Shown piece after piece: positions 29,680 through 39,558 of a DNA stretch of 64,000 nucleotides. This stretch comes from Virgibacillus halotolerans. GTDB lineage: Bacteria; Bacillota; Bacilli; Bacillales; Amphibacillaceae. Where the stretch lies: assembly GCF_016908515.1 (NCBI RefSeq), contig NZ_JAFBEA010000010.1, forward strand, positions 1-64,000, written 5' to 3'. Both the position numbers and the translations under genes were made by a program. Under the pieces are notes generated by a model. It had not been told where the DNA came from. It ran no database searches and saw only the letters and a list, made by a program, of their open reading frames with translations. The stretch's first letter is position 1; the number at the start of each line of letters is the position of its first letter.

Positions 29680-29705
29680 ATACCCTATAAAACGTTTAGC
29701 TAAAC
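29680..29705 (-). promoter_or_regulatory. Sigma-B promoter of ctc
   Basis: Minus strand GTTTAG (29700-29705), 14-bp spacer, GGGTAT (29680-29685); consensus is GTTTAA-N12..15-GGGTAT. It starts directly after the prs stop. Confidence 0.85.
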
Positions 29706-29707
29706 AT

Positions 29708-30661
29708 TTAATCAAACAGGATACTTACAGATTGTAATTCATGGACACGTATAATTGCTTCACCAATGAGTGGGGCAACCGATAGAATAGTGATTTTTTC
29801 ACTGTGTTTATCTTCTGGAAGCATGATACTGTTTGTAATGACCAGTTCTTTGATTACGGACTCATCAATTCGATCAAGTGCCGGCCCGGATAACACAGGA
29901 TGTGTACAGCAAGCGTATACTTCCTTTGCACCACTTTCAACTAATGCATTTGCAGCTAGCGTGATGGTTCCTGCCGTATCAATGATATCATCAATTAGTA
30001 TAGCCGTTTTCCCCTCAATATTACCAATAATATTCATCACTTCCGCCACATTGGGGCGCGGTCTTCGCTTATCAATGATACCAATTGGCGCTTTCAAGCG
30101 GTCAGCCATACGACGAGCACGCGTTACGCCGCCGTGATCTGGAGAAACGATAATAATGTCCTCAAGATTTTTTTCTTTAAAGTAATCAGATAAAATCGGA
30201 ACCCCTTGTAAATGGTCAATCGGAACATCAAAGAATCCTTGTATTTGGGGTGCATGCAAATCAAGTGTAATCACACGGGTAGCACCTGCTGTTTCCAGTA
30301 AGTCTGCCATAAGTTTCGCTGTAATCGGCTCACGTGCACGGGCTTTACGATCTTGTCGTGCATAGCCATAATAAGGCATAACAATATTAATGGATTTTGC
30401 AGATGCACGCTTTAGCGCGTCAATCATAATCAGCAATTCCATAATATGCTGGTTCACCGGTTCACTTGTTGATTGTACAACATATACCTCACAGCCCCGG
30501 ATACTTTCTTCTATATTGATTTGAATTTCCCCATCACTGAATCTTGAAACCGTACATTCACCGAGCGTTGTTCCAATGTGGTTAGCAATTTCTGCTGCCA
30601 ACTCCCGATTTGAATTCAATGTAAATACTTTCAAAGATGGATCCTTGTAGCTCGATGCCAT
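29708..30661 (-). CDS. prs: Ribose-phosphate pyrophosphokinase
   Basis: Makes PRPP from ribose-5-phosphate and ATP for nucleotides, His and Trp. 317 residues; [12 protein letters not shown] (about 133-144) binds metal/ATP and the PRPP loop is [13 protein letters not shown] (about 220-232). Downstream of glmU with a 26-bp gap, as in B. subtilis, so glmU-prs is one operon. Confidence 0.98.
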   Translation of the reverse strand: MASSYKDPSLKVFTLNSNRELAAEIANHIGTTLGECTVSRFSDGEIQINIEESIRGCEVYVVQSTSEPVNQHIMELLIMIDALKRASAKSINIVMPYYGYARQDRKARAREPITAKLMADLLETAGATRVITLDLHAPQIQGFFDVPIDHLQGVPILSDYFKEKNLEDIIIVSPDHGGVTRARRMADRLKAPIGIIDKRRPRPNVAEVMNIIGNIEGKTAILIDDIIDTAGTITLAANALVESGAKEVYACCTHPVLSGPALDRIDESVIKELVITNSIMLPEDKHSEKITILSVAPLIGEAIIRVHELQSVSILFD

Positions 30662-30687
30662 AAAATAAACCCTCCGATAATATTTTT

Positions 30688-32061
30688 TTACTTCCTGTTT
30701 TTAAGCTTTTTGGCGTATCCTTCTTTGTTTGTTTGTCTAGCCCTGCCGATCGATAATGCATCCTCCGGGACATCCTTGTTGATGGTTGATCCGGCGGCAA
30801 CATAGGATCCTTTTCCAACCGTTACCGGAGCAATTAAGTTAGAATTACAGCCAACAAAAGCATCATCTTCGATTGTTGTTAAATATTTGTTTTTTCCATC
30901 ATAGTTCACTGTAATTGTACCACAACCTATGTTCACATTGCTTCCTAAATGTGCATCACCCATGTAACTTAAGTGGGAAACCTTACTATTATGATCAATT
31001 TTTGTCTTTTTAATTTCAACAAAGTTACCGACCTTCACTTCGTTACCAATTTCAGACTCCGGTCGAATATGGGCAAATGGACCAATATTTACACCATCCC
31101 CTATTTTACTATCTTTTGCTACACTTTGCCTAATATTTGACCCTTCACCAATTAAACAATTGGAAATCTCGGTGTTTGGTCCAATTTCCGCATTCGCTTT
31201 AATGGTTGTTTTTCCCGTAATGATCGTTCCTGGATGAATCACGACATCCTGTTCAATCACCACATCGGGGTGAATATATGTTTGATCCGGATCGATAATC
31301 GCTACACCGGCCCGCATATGTCTTTCGTTTATCCGAAGCTTCATGATCTTTTCAGCCTGTGCAAGGGCAACCCGATCATTTACACCTAGTGTTTCTCCAA
31401 AGTCAGGTGATACATAGCCACTGACTTTCTCCGATTTGTGACGCAAAATTTCTATTACATCAGGCAAGTAATATTCTCCTTGCGCATTGTCATTTGATAC
31501 ATCTTGTAATGCTGAAAACAATGCTTGATTATCGAAGCAGTATGTACCTGTATTAATCTCATTTACAAGCAACTCCTGCGCATTGGCATCCTTATGCTCA
31601 ACAATCCGTTCTACTTCACCGGCATCATTACGAATTACTCTGCCATATCCTTTAGGATCAAGCGCCTTTGCCGTTAAAACAGTTGCTTTGGCTCCGGATT
31701 TTTCATGATGATCAAATAATGCTGTATATGTTTCATTTGTAATTAATGGCGTGTCTCCACAAACGACAATGGTTGTTCCATCTTTATCTTTTAACAATTC
31801 TTGTGCTTGCATGACAGCATGCCCAGTTCCTAATTGCTCTTCTTGTATGACAAATTCACTTTTTTCCCCAATATGTTCAATTACTTTATCGGCACCAAAG
31901 CCAACAATTGTCACCATTTTATCTAATTGAACCGATTCCAACTGATCGATTACATGTTGTACCATGGGTCTTCCAGCTACAGGATGAAGTACTTTATAAA
32001 GCTTTGACTTCATTCGAGTTCCTTGCCCGGCTGCCAGAATAACAGCATATCGTTTTACCAT
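30688..32061 (-). CDS. glmU: Bifunctional GlcNAc-1-P uridyltransferase / GlcN-1-P acetyltransferase
   Basis: Makes UDP-GlcNAc for cell wall synthesis. 457 residues: N-terminal pyrophosphorylase with [11 protein letters not shown] (about 10-20) and C-terminal left-handed beta helix (about 250-455, hexapeptide repeats such as [18 protein letters not shown]). GGAGG precedes the ATG. It has its own sigma-A promoter, so it can be expressed apart from spoVG. Confidence 0.98.
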   Translation of the reverse strand: MVKRYAVILAAGQGTRMKSKLYKVLHPVAGRPMVQHVIDQLESVQLDKMVTIVGFGADKVIEHIGEKSEFVIQEEQLGTGHAVMQAQELLKDKDGTTIVVCGDTPLITNETYTALFDHHEKSGAKATVLTAKALDPKGYGRVIRNDAGEVERIVEHKDANAQELLVNEINTGTYCFDNQALFSALQDVSNDNAQGEYYLPDVIEILRHKSEKVSGYVSPDFGETLGVNDRVALAQAEKIMKLRINERHMRAGVAIIDPDQTYIHPDVVIEQDVVIHPGTIITGKTTIKANAEIGPNTEISNCLIGEGSNIRQSVAKDSKIGDGVNIGPFAHIRPESEIGNEVKVGNFVEIKKTKIDHNSKVSHLSYMGDAHLGSNVNIGCGTITVNYDGKNKYLTTIEDDAFVGCNSNLIAPVTVGKGSYVAAGSTINKDVPEDALSIGRARQTNKEGYAKKLKNRK

Positions 32062-32093
32062 AAGGAGACCTCCATTATCTTTTATCCATTATG

Positions 32094-32122
32094 AATATAT
32101 CGTAAAAACCAGTTATTTTCAA
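32094..32122 (-). promoter_or_regulatory. Sigma-A promoter of glmU
   Basis: TTGAAA (32117-32122), 17-bp spacer, TATATT (32094-32099), minus strand, 33 bp before the ATG. Confidence 0.75.
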
Positions 32123-32186
32123 TAGTTAACAGCTTATAAATGCCGATTTTAATAAAGAATAGACAGAACGCTTTATTTCTTTTAAT

Positions 32187-32275
32187 TAGAAAACTTGGCA
32201 TACGCCGAGCCTTTAGGAGTATGCTTCGTTGCACTTATGCAGTTAGAAAATAGCTATACTCTCTTAACTGCAAGA
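32187..32275. repeat. Family A element, copy 3
   Basis: Plus-strand start TTAGAAAACTTGGCATACG. Minus-strand RNA: GCATAC/GTATGC stem, CT.GG/CCAAG followed by TTTTCT, and GCAGTTA/TAACTGC hairpin. In the glmU-spoVG gap. Confidence 0.87.
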
Positions 32276-32327
32276 AAAACCAAGAAGACCACTTGGCTCT
32301 TATGGATCTCCATCTAGTAAGATGTCC

Positions 32328-32548
32328 GCTCCAAGTAGTCGCTTTCCGCGGGTGCCCCGGCAAGGGGTATGTCGACGTTGCCCGCAAAGGGCGGTTTTAG
32401 TCGACCTTCATCAATGCTTCCTCGAAAGCAAAGAACGCTTTCTGCGGGATCTTCAGTTGGGACTGCGCTAACTCGTCCCACCATAAAGATTTGTTGCTTT
32501 TCCCGCAGGAGTCGACTACCTTCCGCGACCATCCATGATAATCGAAGG
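32328..32548 (-). repeat. Family C element, copy 3 (minus orientation) carrying module D
   Basis: Core motifs CTGCGGGA, GATCCCGCAG, CGCGGAAAGCG on the minus strand; ends pair as GTAGTCG/CGACTAC. It is longer than other copies because of inserts: module D (32355-32409) and a GGGAC/GTCCC hairpin (about 32459-32484). Confidence 0.75.
32355..32409 (+). repeat. Nested module D, copy 1
   Basis: About 55 bp inside a family C copy: CCCC-GGCAA-GGGG hairpin, then GTCGAC ... GTCGAC enclosing GCCC-GCAAA-GGGC. Confidence 0.7.
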
Positions 32549-32640
32549 TAACCTTCCTTCTCTAAAAAAGAAGCAGCGATTTTTCTTTTGTTTACTTTTT
32601 TAATCATGCAAGGACAGATAACTGTCAAGAAGCACTATCA

Positions 32641-32827
32641 TCAGAGCGGAAGAAATATATACCCCTTCAAAGGGGTATGCCGACGTTGGGCGCAAAGCCC
32701 GCTTTTAGTCGGCCTTCCTTACGACAAGGAAAAGCGTAGCGCGAAGCCCCCGCAGTAAAAGCGCTTTTCTTTTACAAGGAGGCTGAGCTCAAGCCCACGG
32801 AAAGCGTAGTATATTTCTGGAGCGGTA
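32641..32827 (+). repeat. Family C element, copy 4 (plus orientation) carrying module D
   Basis: Core CCCCCGCAG, GGAGGCTGAG, CC.CGGAAAGCG; ends pair as AGAAATATA/TATATTTCT. Module D (32662-32717) sits near its left end. It forms a divergent pair with copy 3. Confidence 0.72.
32662..32717 (+). repeat. Nested module D, copy 2
   Basis: Same plan as copy 1, with paired substitutions: CCCC-TTCAAA-GGGG, GCCGAC ... GTCGGC, and GGGC-GCAAA-GCCC. Confidence 0.7.
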
Positions 32828-32865
32828 GGTATTAACACACCATTCAATTATACTTTCTTTACCTG

Positions 32866-32910
32866 CAAAAAAAGAAGGCTAACCAATTACGGGTTAGTCT
32901 TCTTGTGTTC
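32866..32910 (-). terminator. spoVG terminator
   Basis: AAGAAGACTAACCC / GGTTAG.CTTCTT stem with a T run on the minus strand, beside the spoVG stop. Confidence 0.87.
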
Positions 32911-32916
32911 GTCTTA

Positions 32917-33213
32917 TTAGGATGCCCCCGCCCCTTCATAGGCACCTTCTGTTTCCGTTTCACCTGCACGGCGATACGCTTCCAATACAGCGTCCTGGAT
33001 CTTTGAACGTGTATTCGAATTAATCGGGTGTGCAATATCTCTAAATTCTCCATCAGGGGTACGTTTGGACGGCATTGCTACAAATAATCCATTGTTTCCA
33101 TCGATAACGCGGATATCATGGACTACAAACTCCTGATCCAAAGTAATTGATGCTATTGCACGCATTCTTCCCTCAGTGTTAACGCGGCGTAATCTTACGT
33201 CAGTTACTTCCAT
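32917..33213 (-). CDS. spoVG: Septation/regulatory protein SpoVG
   Basis: 98 residues; [26 protein letters not shown] at the N-terminus and [22 protein letters not shown] are diagnostic. A nucleic-acid-binding protein affecting asymmetric septation and virulence genes in Firmicutes. It is preceded by a sigma-H promoter and followed by a terminator. purR and ridA, normally just upstream, are missing. Confidence 0.97.
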   Translation of the reverse strand: MEVTDVRLRRVNTEGRMRAIASITLDQEFVVHDIRVIDGNNGLFVAMPSKRTPDGEFRDIAHPINSNTRSKIQDAVLEAYRRAGETETEGAYEGAGAS

Positions 33214-33253
33214 GATGTTTCACCACCTTTTCCCTTTTGAACTTATATAATAT

Positions 33254-33282
33254 AATTCAACAAAGTTAAGGAAACTCCTGCT
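33254..33282 (-). promoter_or_regulatory. Sigma-H promoter of spoVG
   Basis: Minus strand AGCAGGAGTT (-35, about 33273-33282) and GAATT (-10, 33254-33258), nearly the B. subtilis spoVG sigma-H promoter. The upstream A/T tract (33283-33320) is like the AbrB-bound region known there. Confidence 0.8.
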
Positions 33283-33354
33283 AAATATTTAAAAAAGTTA
33301 TATTTTTTTAAATATGGTTAGCAAAAGGGATGAAATGCTATTGCTTTAAGGTTC

Positions 33355-34215
33355 TTATCCCAATAGACGAACAAGGTAAACCTCCTGACAAAACCCACGC
33401 ATACCATTATAGATTCGCTTTGCCTTACTGTAATTTTCAACTAAGCTATACACGGTCGGCCCACTTCCGCTCATTAAGACACCTGGTGCTCCCATATGTT
33501 TCATAATATCTTTGATACGTTGCACTTCTGGATATAACGTTAAAGTAACGTTTTCTAACACATTTCCCATACTGCTACACATATGCTCAAAATCTTTGTT
33601 TGATAATGCATGGACAATTTCCTTCGTATTTGGATGCATGAGTTGTTCTAGTTTTATTTGCTGAAAAATTGTTCTCGTTGATACACCGATATTTGGCTTG
33701 GCTAAAACAACCCAACAAGAAGGCGGCGACGCTAACGGTTCAACCTTTTCTCCACGTCCGGTTGCAATTGCTGTATTCCCATACACACAGAAGGGTACAT
33801 CTGAACCGATACCAGCTCCAAGATCCGCTAACTCTTCCTCGGGGATTCCAAAAGAACACAGCCGATTAAGACCGCGCAACACAGCCGCAGCATCCGTACT
33901 TCCTCCGCCAAGTCCAGCGGATACAGGGATATTTTTTTCAATATGAATATGGACCCCAAACGGTAGCCCGTACCTTCGTTTGAAAGCAACTGCCGCCTTA
34001 TATGCTAAATTCCGCTCATCACTTGGCACATACCTGCTTTCTAAAGAGACTTCAATTCGATCCTGCTCAATCGCATATAACCTCACACGATCAGCCAGAT
34101 CTATAGTCGTCATGATCATTTCTACATCATGATACCCATCAGTCCGTTTACCAAGTACATCAAGTGATAAGTTGATTTTCGCTGGTGCTTTTTCGAAAAG
34201 TACCAACACCCTCAC
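33355..34215 (-). CDS. ispE: 4-diphosphocytidyl-2-C-methyl-D-erythritol kinase
   Basis: Non-mevalonate isoprenoid synthesis step. 286 residues as drawn. [22 protein letters not shown] marks the N-terminus, [15 protein letters not shown] is the GHMP ATP loop (about 95-110) and [12 protein letters not shown] is near the C-terminus. There is no ATG start: the GTG at 34215 is drawn, but the TTG nine bases later has the better spaced AGGTGA. The true start is therefore uncertain by a few codons. Confidence 0.95.
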   Translation of the reverse strand: MRVLVLFEKAPAKINLSLDVLGKRTDGYHDVEMIMTTIDLADRVRLYAIEQDRIEVSLESRYVPSDERNLAYKAAVAFKRRYGLPFGVHIHIEKNIPVSAGLGGGSTDAAAVLRGLNRLCSFGIPEEELADLGAGIGSDVPFCVYGNTAIATGRGEKVEPLASPPSCWVVLAKPNIGVSTRTIFQQIKLEQLMHPNTKEIVHALSNKDFEHMCSSMGNVLENVTLTLYPEVQRIKDIMKHMGAPGVLMSGSGPTVYSLVENYSKAKRIYNGMRGFCQEVYLVRLLG

Positions 34216-34361
34216 CTACTTTTTCCGTTCTAAAAAGATAAACAAATTGTAACACAACAGAAAAAGAGTAGCGACTGCTATGTGAATTTTAATGAAGGAT
34301 CTTTACAATTATTACGGGCAACGAGGGTATCCTCCATACAATGCGATCATATATATTCATA

Positions 34362-34396
34362 AAAAAAGACAAACCCAATTAGGGTCTGCCTTTTTG
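34362..34396 (-). terminator. sspF terminator
   Basis: GGCAGACCC / GGGTTTGTC hairpin with T7 on the minus strand. The sspF stop codon lies in the loop, so translation and termination overlap. Confidence 0.82.
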
Positions 34397-34561
34397 TTGC
34401 ATATTTTCCTCCGCTATTTCAATTGCGCGTTTCACCATATTTCCGGCATCACGTGCCTTGATACCGCCCCAGCCTTCCTGTTGTACCGTGTCGTAAAATC
34501 CTAACTCCTTGGCAATTTCTTCTTTCAAATGGTCTGACATGATACCGCGACGTCTAGCCAT
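34379..34561 (-). CDS. sspF: Small acid-soluble spore protein SspF (alpha/beta type)
   Basis: 60 residues, [36 protein letters not shown] contains the alpha/beta SASP core ([17 protein letters not shown]). It coats spore DNA. The same gene lies between veg and ispE in B. subtilis. A 9-bp inverted repeat ATGTAACTG/CAGTTACAT (34610-34641) lies upstream; a certain sigma-G promoter was not found. Confidence 0.95.
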   Translation of the reverse strand: MARRRGIMSDHLKEEIAKELGFYDTVQQEGWGGIKARDAGNMVKRAIEIAEENMQQKGRP

Positions 34562-34746
34562 GAAAGAACAACCCCCTTCTGTTATCCATTCTTACGACAG
34601 TTATAGCATATGTAACTGATGGTCGAATACACCAGTTACATGTATACAATTAAGGAAAATTTTAATAGCAATCGATGGCGCATACTTTTAAGTTACTGTG
34701 CAAAACTGAAATGAACGAAAAAAAATAGAAGCAATAGACTGTTTGT

Positions 34747-35013
34747 CTACTGCTCCATTGCAATTGCTGCACTTTTACCATCTAAAAAACTTAATTCCAC
34801 TGTTTCGGTTAAAACGTCTGCATAGCTGTATGAAACACGTTCGAAGGCATTTTCGTCTTGGTCAAGCTCAACGATAAAGACAGAAGGATATGTTTCTGCT
34901 AGCACGCCAGAACGTTCAATCGTCTTTCTCCTACCACCGTTGGCTTTCAATCTTAAACGTTTTCCAACGTGACCTTCAAGACCTTGCTTTATTTCGATTA
35001 ATGTTTTAGCCAA
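34747..35013 (-). CDS. veg: Veg protein (biofilm-related)
   Basis: 88 residues; [37 protein letters not shown] and [18 protein letters not shown] are highly conserved. In B. subtilis Veg promotes biofilm gene expression by interfering with SinR. The start is TTG at 35013, with AGGTGG upstream; a longer GTG start would overlap that site. Two strong tandem promoters lie upstream. Confidence 0.93.
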   Translation of the reverse strand: MAKTLIEIKQGLEGHVGKRLRLKANGGRRKTIERSGVLAETYPSVFIVELDQDENAFERVSYSYADVLTETVELSFLDGKSAAIAMEQ

Positions 35014-35035
35014 TACACTCCACCTCACTGGTTAT

Positions 35036-35064
35036 ATCATACCACATGCTTGTATAATAGTCAA
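35036..35064 (-). promoter_or_regulatory. veg proximal sigma-A promoter
   Basis: TTGACT (35059-35064), 17-bp spacer, TATGAT (35036-35041), minus strand. Confidence 0.78.
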
Positions 35065-35076
35065 ATGAAACTTTAT

Positions 35077-35106
35077 ATTATAACAGTATACCAATTTTCA
35101 TGTCAA
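35077..35106 (-). promoter_or_regulatory. veg distal sigma-A promoter
   Basis: TTGACA (35101-35106), 18-bp spacer, TATAAT (35077-35082), minus strand; both hexamers are perfect. B. subtilis veg is also famous for a very strong promoter. Confidence 0.85.
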
Positions 35107-35354
35107 CAATAAAATTTGTCCGTTTTCATTATTATTCCTATTTGTTAACAAAATATGTATGATTTACGCATAATAACTGCCTTTATCATACATAATCGAG
35201 CTTAACAATTTATTTTTATCGCAGTTTAGTATTTGGTATATTACCGTCTGGCTTTAACTGTAATAACCTGCGACTTACGCTTTTAAGTTGTCCCATTTTT
35301 TAGGCAGAGCGAATCTCACCTTCAACTGATTACGAAGATAAGATCCCATGAAGT
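35107..35354. other. Gap between veg promoters and yabG
   Basis: About 250 bp, AT-rich, no gene seen. A TTTATCGCAGTTT string (35216-35230) equals the reverse of the family B right end and may be a remnant. No clear yabG terminator was recognised. Confidence 0.4.
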
Positions 35355-36227
35355 TTATTCGTCTGATTCTTCAACAAGGTACGGCATACCTGTTCTCAAT
35401 AATCCTTTTGTTTCTATACCGCCCATTCCTTTATCACCTGTCAATGTATTTCTAAGCGCATCCCACACGCTCACCTTTTCCATAAATGGGGTGTAAGCTA
35501 TTTTTGCCGCAATAAACACCGGATCAAGTGCATGAATATTAATTCGCAATGGGGAGCTGGCAAAGTTAGCTCCTGCACGGATTAGGGATTCAAAATGGGA
35601 TTGACATGCCCCAGCAAAAATAACGAGCTGATCCAGGTGCGGATTTATCCTTCTGGCCTCTCTGACGGTTTCTGCAAAATATTTGGAGTTCCGATATGCG
35701 CGAAGATCGTTTTTTTGACCTTTATTTTTCGAATAGGCATCGTGTCCGGTAATTACAATGATATCCGGTTGGATCTTCTCCACCAAAGCACCGATCTCAT
35801 GGGGCATTTCTTTTTCATGTAAATGTACACCATGTGCCTGTAAACCCATCCGTTGATATAACGCAATACACTTTCTCAGATACATTTGATCTCCATCTAA
35901 ATGCAGTACACGCGCTGGTACCTGAAAATAACTGGAGTCATTAAAATAGCCGTCTGTTGCTTGATACTCCCGTTTTTCTTTCATCAATTGGTAATCCTGC
36001 CGGAATAGACGGTAAGAAAACTCTTCCTTTTCCTTTTCCTTTTGCCGTCTTTTTTCTAATTCTCTTTCCTGTAATGGGACAAGATCGTCCGTTGGGGCAT
36101 CTGCCTGTAAACGTGTGTCCTCCCCGTACAAAATAGCTTGGTCTTGCTTTATCGATGCAATACGAAATAATAAATCATTATTGTAGGACTTGCGCGTAAC
36201 TAAATCACCATTGGTAAAACCCATCAT
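35355..36227 (-). CDS. yabG: Sporulation-specific cysteine protease YabG
   Basis: 290 residues. YabG processes spore coat proteins in the mother cell. Typical segments are GFTNGDLVTRKSYNNDLLF at the start, PDIIVITGHDAY (about 146-157), and FAGACQSHFESLIRAGANFASSP with the proposed catalytic cysteine. A perfect sigma-K promoter lies upstream, in agreement with B. subtilis regulation. Confidence 0.95.
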   Translation of the reverse strand: MMGFTNGDLVTRKSYNNDLLFRIASIKQDQAILYGEDTRLQADAPTDDLVPLQERELEKRRQKEKEKEEFSYRLFRQDYQLMKEKREYQATDGYFNDSSYFQVPARVLHLDGDQMYLRKCIALYQRMGLQAHGVHLHEKEMPHEIGALVEKIQPDIIVITGHDAYSKNKGQKNDLRAYRNSKYFAETVREARRINPHLDQLVIFAGACQSHFESLIRAGANFASSPLRINIHALDPVFIAAKIAYTPFMEKVSVWDALRNTLTGDKGMGGIETKGLLRTGMPYLVEESDE

Positions 36228-36282
36228 GTCACCTCACAGCCAATTAAAAGCCTTTCTATCCATGTTAAAAACATTCCTCTTT

Positions 36283-36311
36283 TAGCCTATGAAGCGAGCC
36301 GCTATTTGTGC
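36283..36311 (-). promoter_or_regulatory. Sigma-K promoter of yabG
   Basis: Minus strand GCAC (36308-36311), 16-bp spacer, CATAGGCTA (36283-36291), an exact AC-N16-CATANNNTA match. Confidence 0.8.
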
Positions 36312-36314
36312 ATT

Positions 36315-36353
36315 AAAAAAGCTATTGCACCTGCATGTGCAATAGCTTTTTTT
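36315..36353 (-). terminator. rsmA terminator
   Basis: AAAGCTATTGCAC / GTGCAATAGCTTT stem with a 6-nt loop and T run, just after rsmA. Confidence 0.9.
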
Positions 36354-36355
36354 AC

Positions 36356-37793
<1,438 letters not shown>

Positions 37794-37818
37794 AACACAA
37801 CCAACTTCCTTACCTATG

Positions 37819-37909
37819 TTAGAAAACTTGGCTTTTCGCCAAGCATTTAATGGCGAAAGCCTTAGTTGCACTTATGCAGTAAGAAAGTAGCTATACTTTC
37901 TTAACTGCC
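37819..37909. repeat. Family A element, copy 4
   Basis: Plus-strand start TTAGAAAACTTGGCTTTTCG. Minus-strand RNA can form GGCTTTCGCC/GGCGAAAAGCC, or instead CTTGG/CCAAG followed by TTTTCTAA; the two exclude each other. A 14-bp GCAGT..AAGAAAGTA hairpin precedes. Directly after the yabE terminator. Confidence 0.9.
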
Positions 37910-37910
37910 A

Positions 37911-37948
37911 AAAAAATATGCTCTTACCATTATATCATGGTAAGAGCA
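37911..37948 (-). terminator. yabE terminator
   Basis: GCTCTTACCA / TGGTAAGAGC hairpin and a T run on the minus strand, 20 bp after the yabE stop. Confidence 0.9.
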
Positions 37949-37968
37949 ATTTATTCTACATCCTTTGG

Positions 37969-39288
37969 TTAATGAAGTACTTTTACTTGAACCGTCTTCC
38001 TTCCCCAACTATTTGCAGCTGACTTTGAGGATACGTGAACATCAATACGGTTACCTACGATACTTCCACCTGTATCTCCGGCAATTGCCTCACCGTACCC
38101 TTCAACCCAAACTTTTGAACCTAAAGGAATCACGTTTGGATCCACGGCGATCACTTTCATATTCGGATTAGCGTTTAAATCAATGCCTGTTGCTGTAACA
38201 CCGGAACAACCATTACAAGAGCCAGTATACGCAGTTGAATTCATCTGATACACTTTACCACCGTTATTACTGCTGCTGGATTTACTTTTATCCGGCTTTG
38301 ACTCAGAGCCTTTTTCAGGCGCTGCCTTTGGTTGTTGTTTTGATTCTGATTTCGGTTTGGATTCTGGTTTTGGTTTACTTTCCGATAATTGTACAACTTT
38401 TTGTTTCTCTTCGGGTTCGGGCTCGGGTTCCTTCGCCCCAATCGCAACAACCCTATCCTTGCTTTCTTCTTTTACTTCTTTTTCCGTAAGCTCTCGATTG
38501 ACCTCTTTTCCGTTTTCCTTTGTAACTTCAAATTTCTTTACAAGCGTACCCGGTTTTCCTTCTGACACAACTTCCTCTTTCCCTTGTTCAAGTGAACTGT
38601 CTTCTTTCGTTACTGTACCGAAGTCAATATTTTCAGTAACCTCATCAGAGGTCTTTTCCACGCGAACGACGGAGATCGCCGTATCTGCAGTGACATCCTT
38701 TTTAATCCCCGGTTTGATTTTATCCAATTTCTTATCAAACTTAATGTCGGAGTCATTTAGTAATTCGCCAACGGTTCCACCCGTTGTCCATACCTTCTTT
38801 TTCTTTCCACCATCATTGATTGTAACTTCGTAAGCTTTTGTGACTTCTATATGTAGTCCATCTTTGGTTGCCTCTGTCATTTTACTCGATACATCATCGT
38901 GCGCCGTAAAAGAAAGATTTTGTTCAGATAAGAAATCTTCAACTGTATCGGTGGTTGTATAATACTTCTGTTTATCCCCATCGACAGTTACAAAAATTTC
39001 CCTTGCTGCCCTGTAATCAATCGTCATACCGTCTTCGACTGGCGCATCCAGTCTAGGTGATATTGCGTCATGCTCTTCAACAGCAATGCCTACTTCTGTG
39101 AGCAAGTCTTTCACTGTATCCTGATGTGTTTTCACTGTTTGTTGTTCACCGTTGTCTGTTACTACTACTTCTGCCTTTGTCGCCTCAAATAGTAAGATAC
39201 CAGCAAATACCAAAAGCGCCAAAACACCAATACCTGAAATAACCAGCTTCATTTTCGATGCCGGCAATAGCTTTGAAAAAATTCGCAT
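37969..39288 (-). CDS. yabE: Cell-wall protein with DUF348 repeats, G5 and 3D domain (YabE/Rpf-like)
   Basis: 439 residues: N-terminal membrane/signal segment (about 15-33); three DUF348 ubiquitin-like repeats (about 38-75, 95-130, 150-185); a G5 domain (about 205-285); a low-complexity Lys/Pro/Ser/Glu linker (290-345); and a C-terminal 3D domain (about 350-439) with the aspartate motif GDTGG..GNRIDVH. The family resembles resuscitation-promoting factors and is a putative murein hydrolase. Own strong promoter. Confidence 0.93.
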   Translation of the reverse strand: MRIFSKLLPASKMKLVISGIGVLALLVFAGILLFEATKAEVVVTDNGEQQTVKTHQDTVKDLLTEVGIAVEEHDAISPRLDAPVEDGMTIDYRAAREIFVTVDGDKQKYYTTTDTVEDFLSEQNLSFTAHDDVSSKMTEATKDGLHIEVTKAYEVTINDGGKKKKVWTTGGTVGELLNDSDIKFDKKLDKIKPGIKKDVTADTAISVVRVEKTSDEVTENIDFGTVTKEDSSLEQGKEEVVSEGKPGTLVKKFEVTKENGKEVNRELTEKEVKEESKDRVVAIGAKEPEPEPEEKQKVVQLSESKPKPESKPKSESKQQPKAAPEKGSESKPDKSKSSSSNNGGKVYQMNSTAYTGSCNGCSGVTATGIDLNANPNMKVIAVDPNVIPLGSKVWVEGYGEAIAGDTGGSIVGNRIDVHVSSKSAANSWGRKTVQVKVLH

Positions 39289-39314
39289 GCATCCTGCCCC
39301 CTTATACGGATTCG

Positions 39315-39343
39315 ATTATATAAACAGTTATATGCAAAGTCAA
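39315..39343 (-). promoter_or_regulatory. Sigma-A promoter of yabE
   Basis: TTGACT (39338-39343), 17-bp spacer, TATAAT (39315-39320), minus strand. Confidence 0.82.
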
Positions 39344-39473
39344 AGCAATTCCGATTACGGTTATTTTACAAAAGGATTACATGAATTTTCATCTGTAATA
39401 TTGCAGCCGTCTTTCACTCGAAAACAGTTAATTTATGTTGGTATACAAGCATTTTAAAATATTACAAAACAGC

Positions 39474-39514
39474 AAAAAAAGGGTGCTTTTTTTCCTTCGC
39501 ACCCCCCTTTTTTT
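39474..39514 (-). terminator. tatD terminator
   Basis: GGGTGC / GCACCC hairpin with A and T runs on both sides; likely works in both directions. Confidence 0.75.
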
Positions 39515-39558
39515 CGTTCGACAGGATGATTCTATTTCATTTTAATTACGACACTTTA

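Noticed and set aside
32314-32628. Apparent 104-codon minus-strand gene between glmU and spoVG
   Set aside because: It lies wholly in family C and module D repeat DNA and has no ribosome site; similar frames occur in other C copies.
34292-34390. Plus-strand reading frame MKDLYNYYGQRGYPPYN... in the ispE-sspF gap
   Set aside because: Tyr/Gly/Pro-rich and coat-protein-like, but there is no ribosome site and it runs into the sspF terminator and gene on the other strand.
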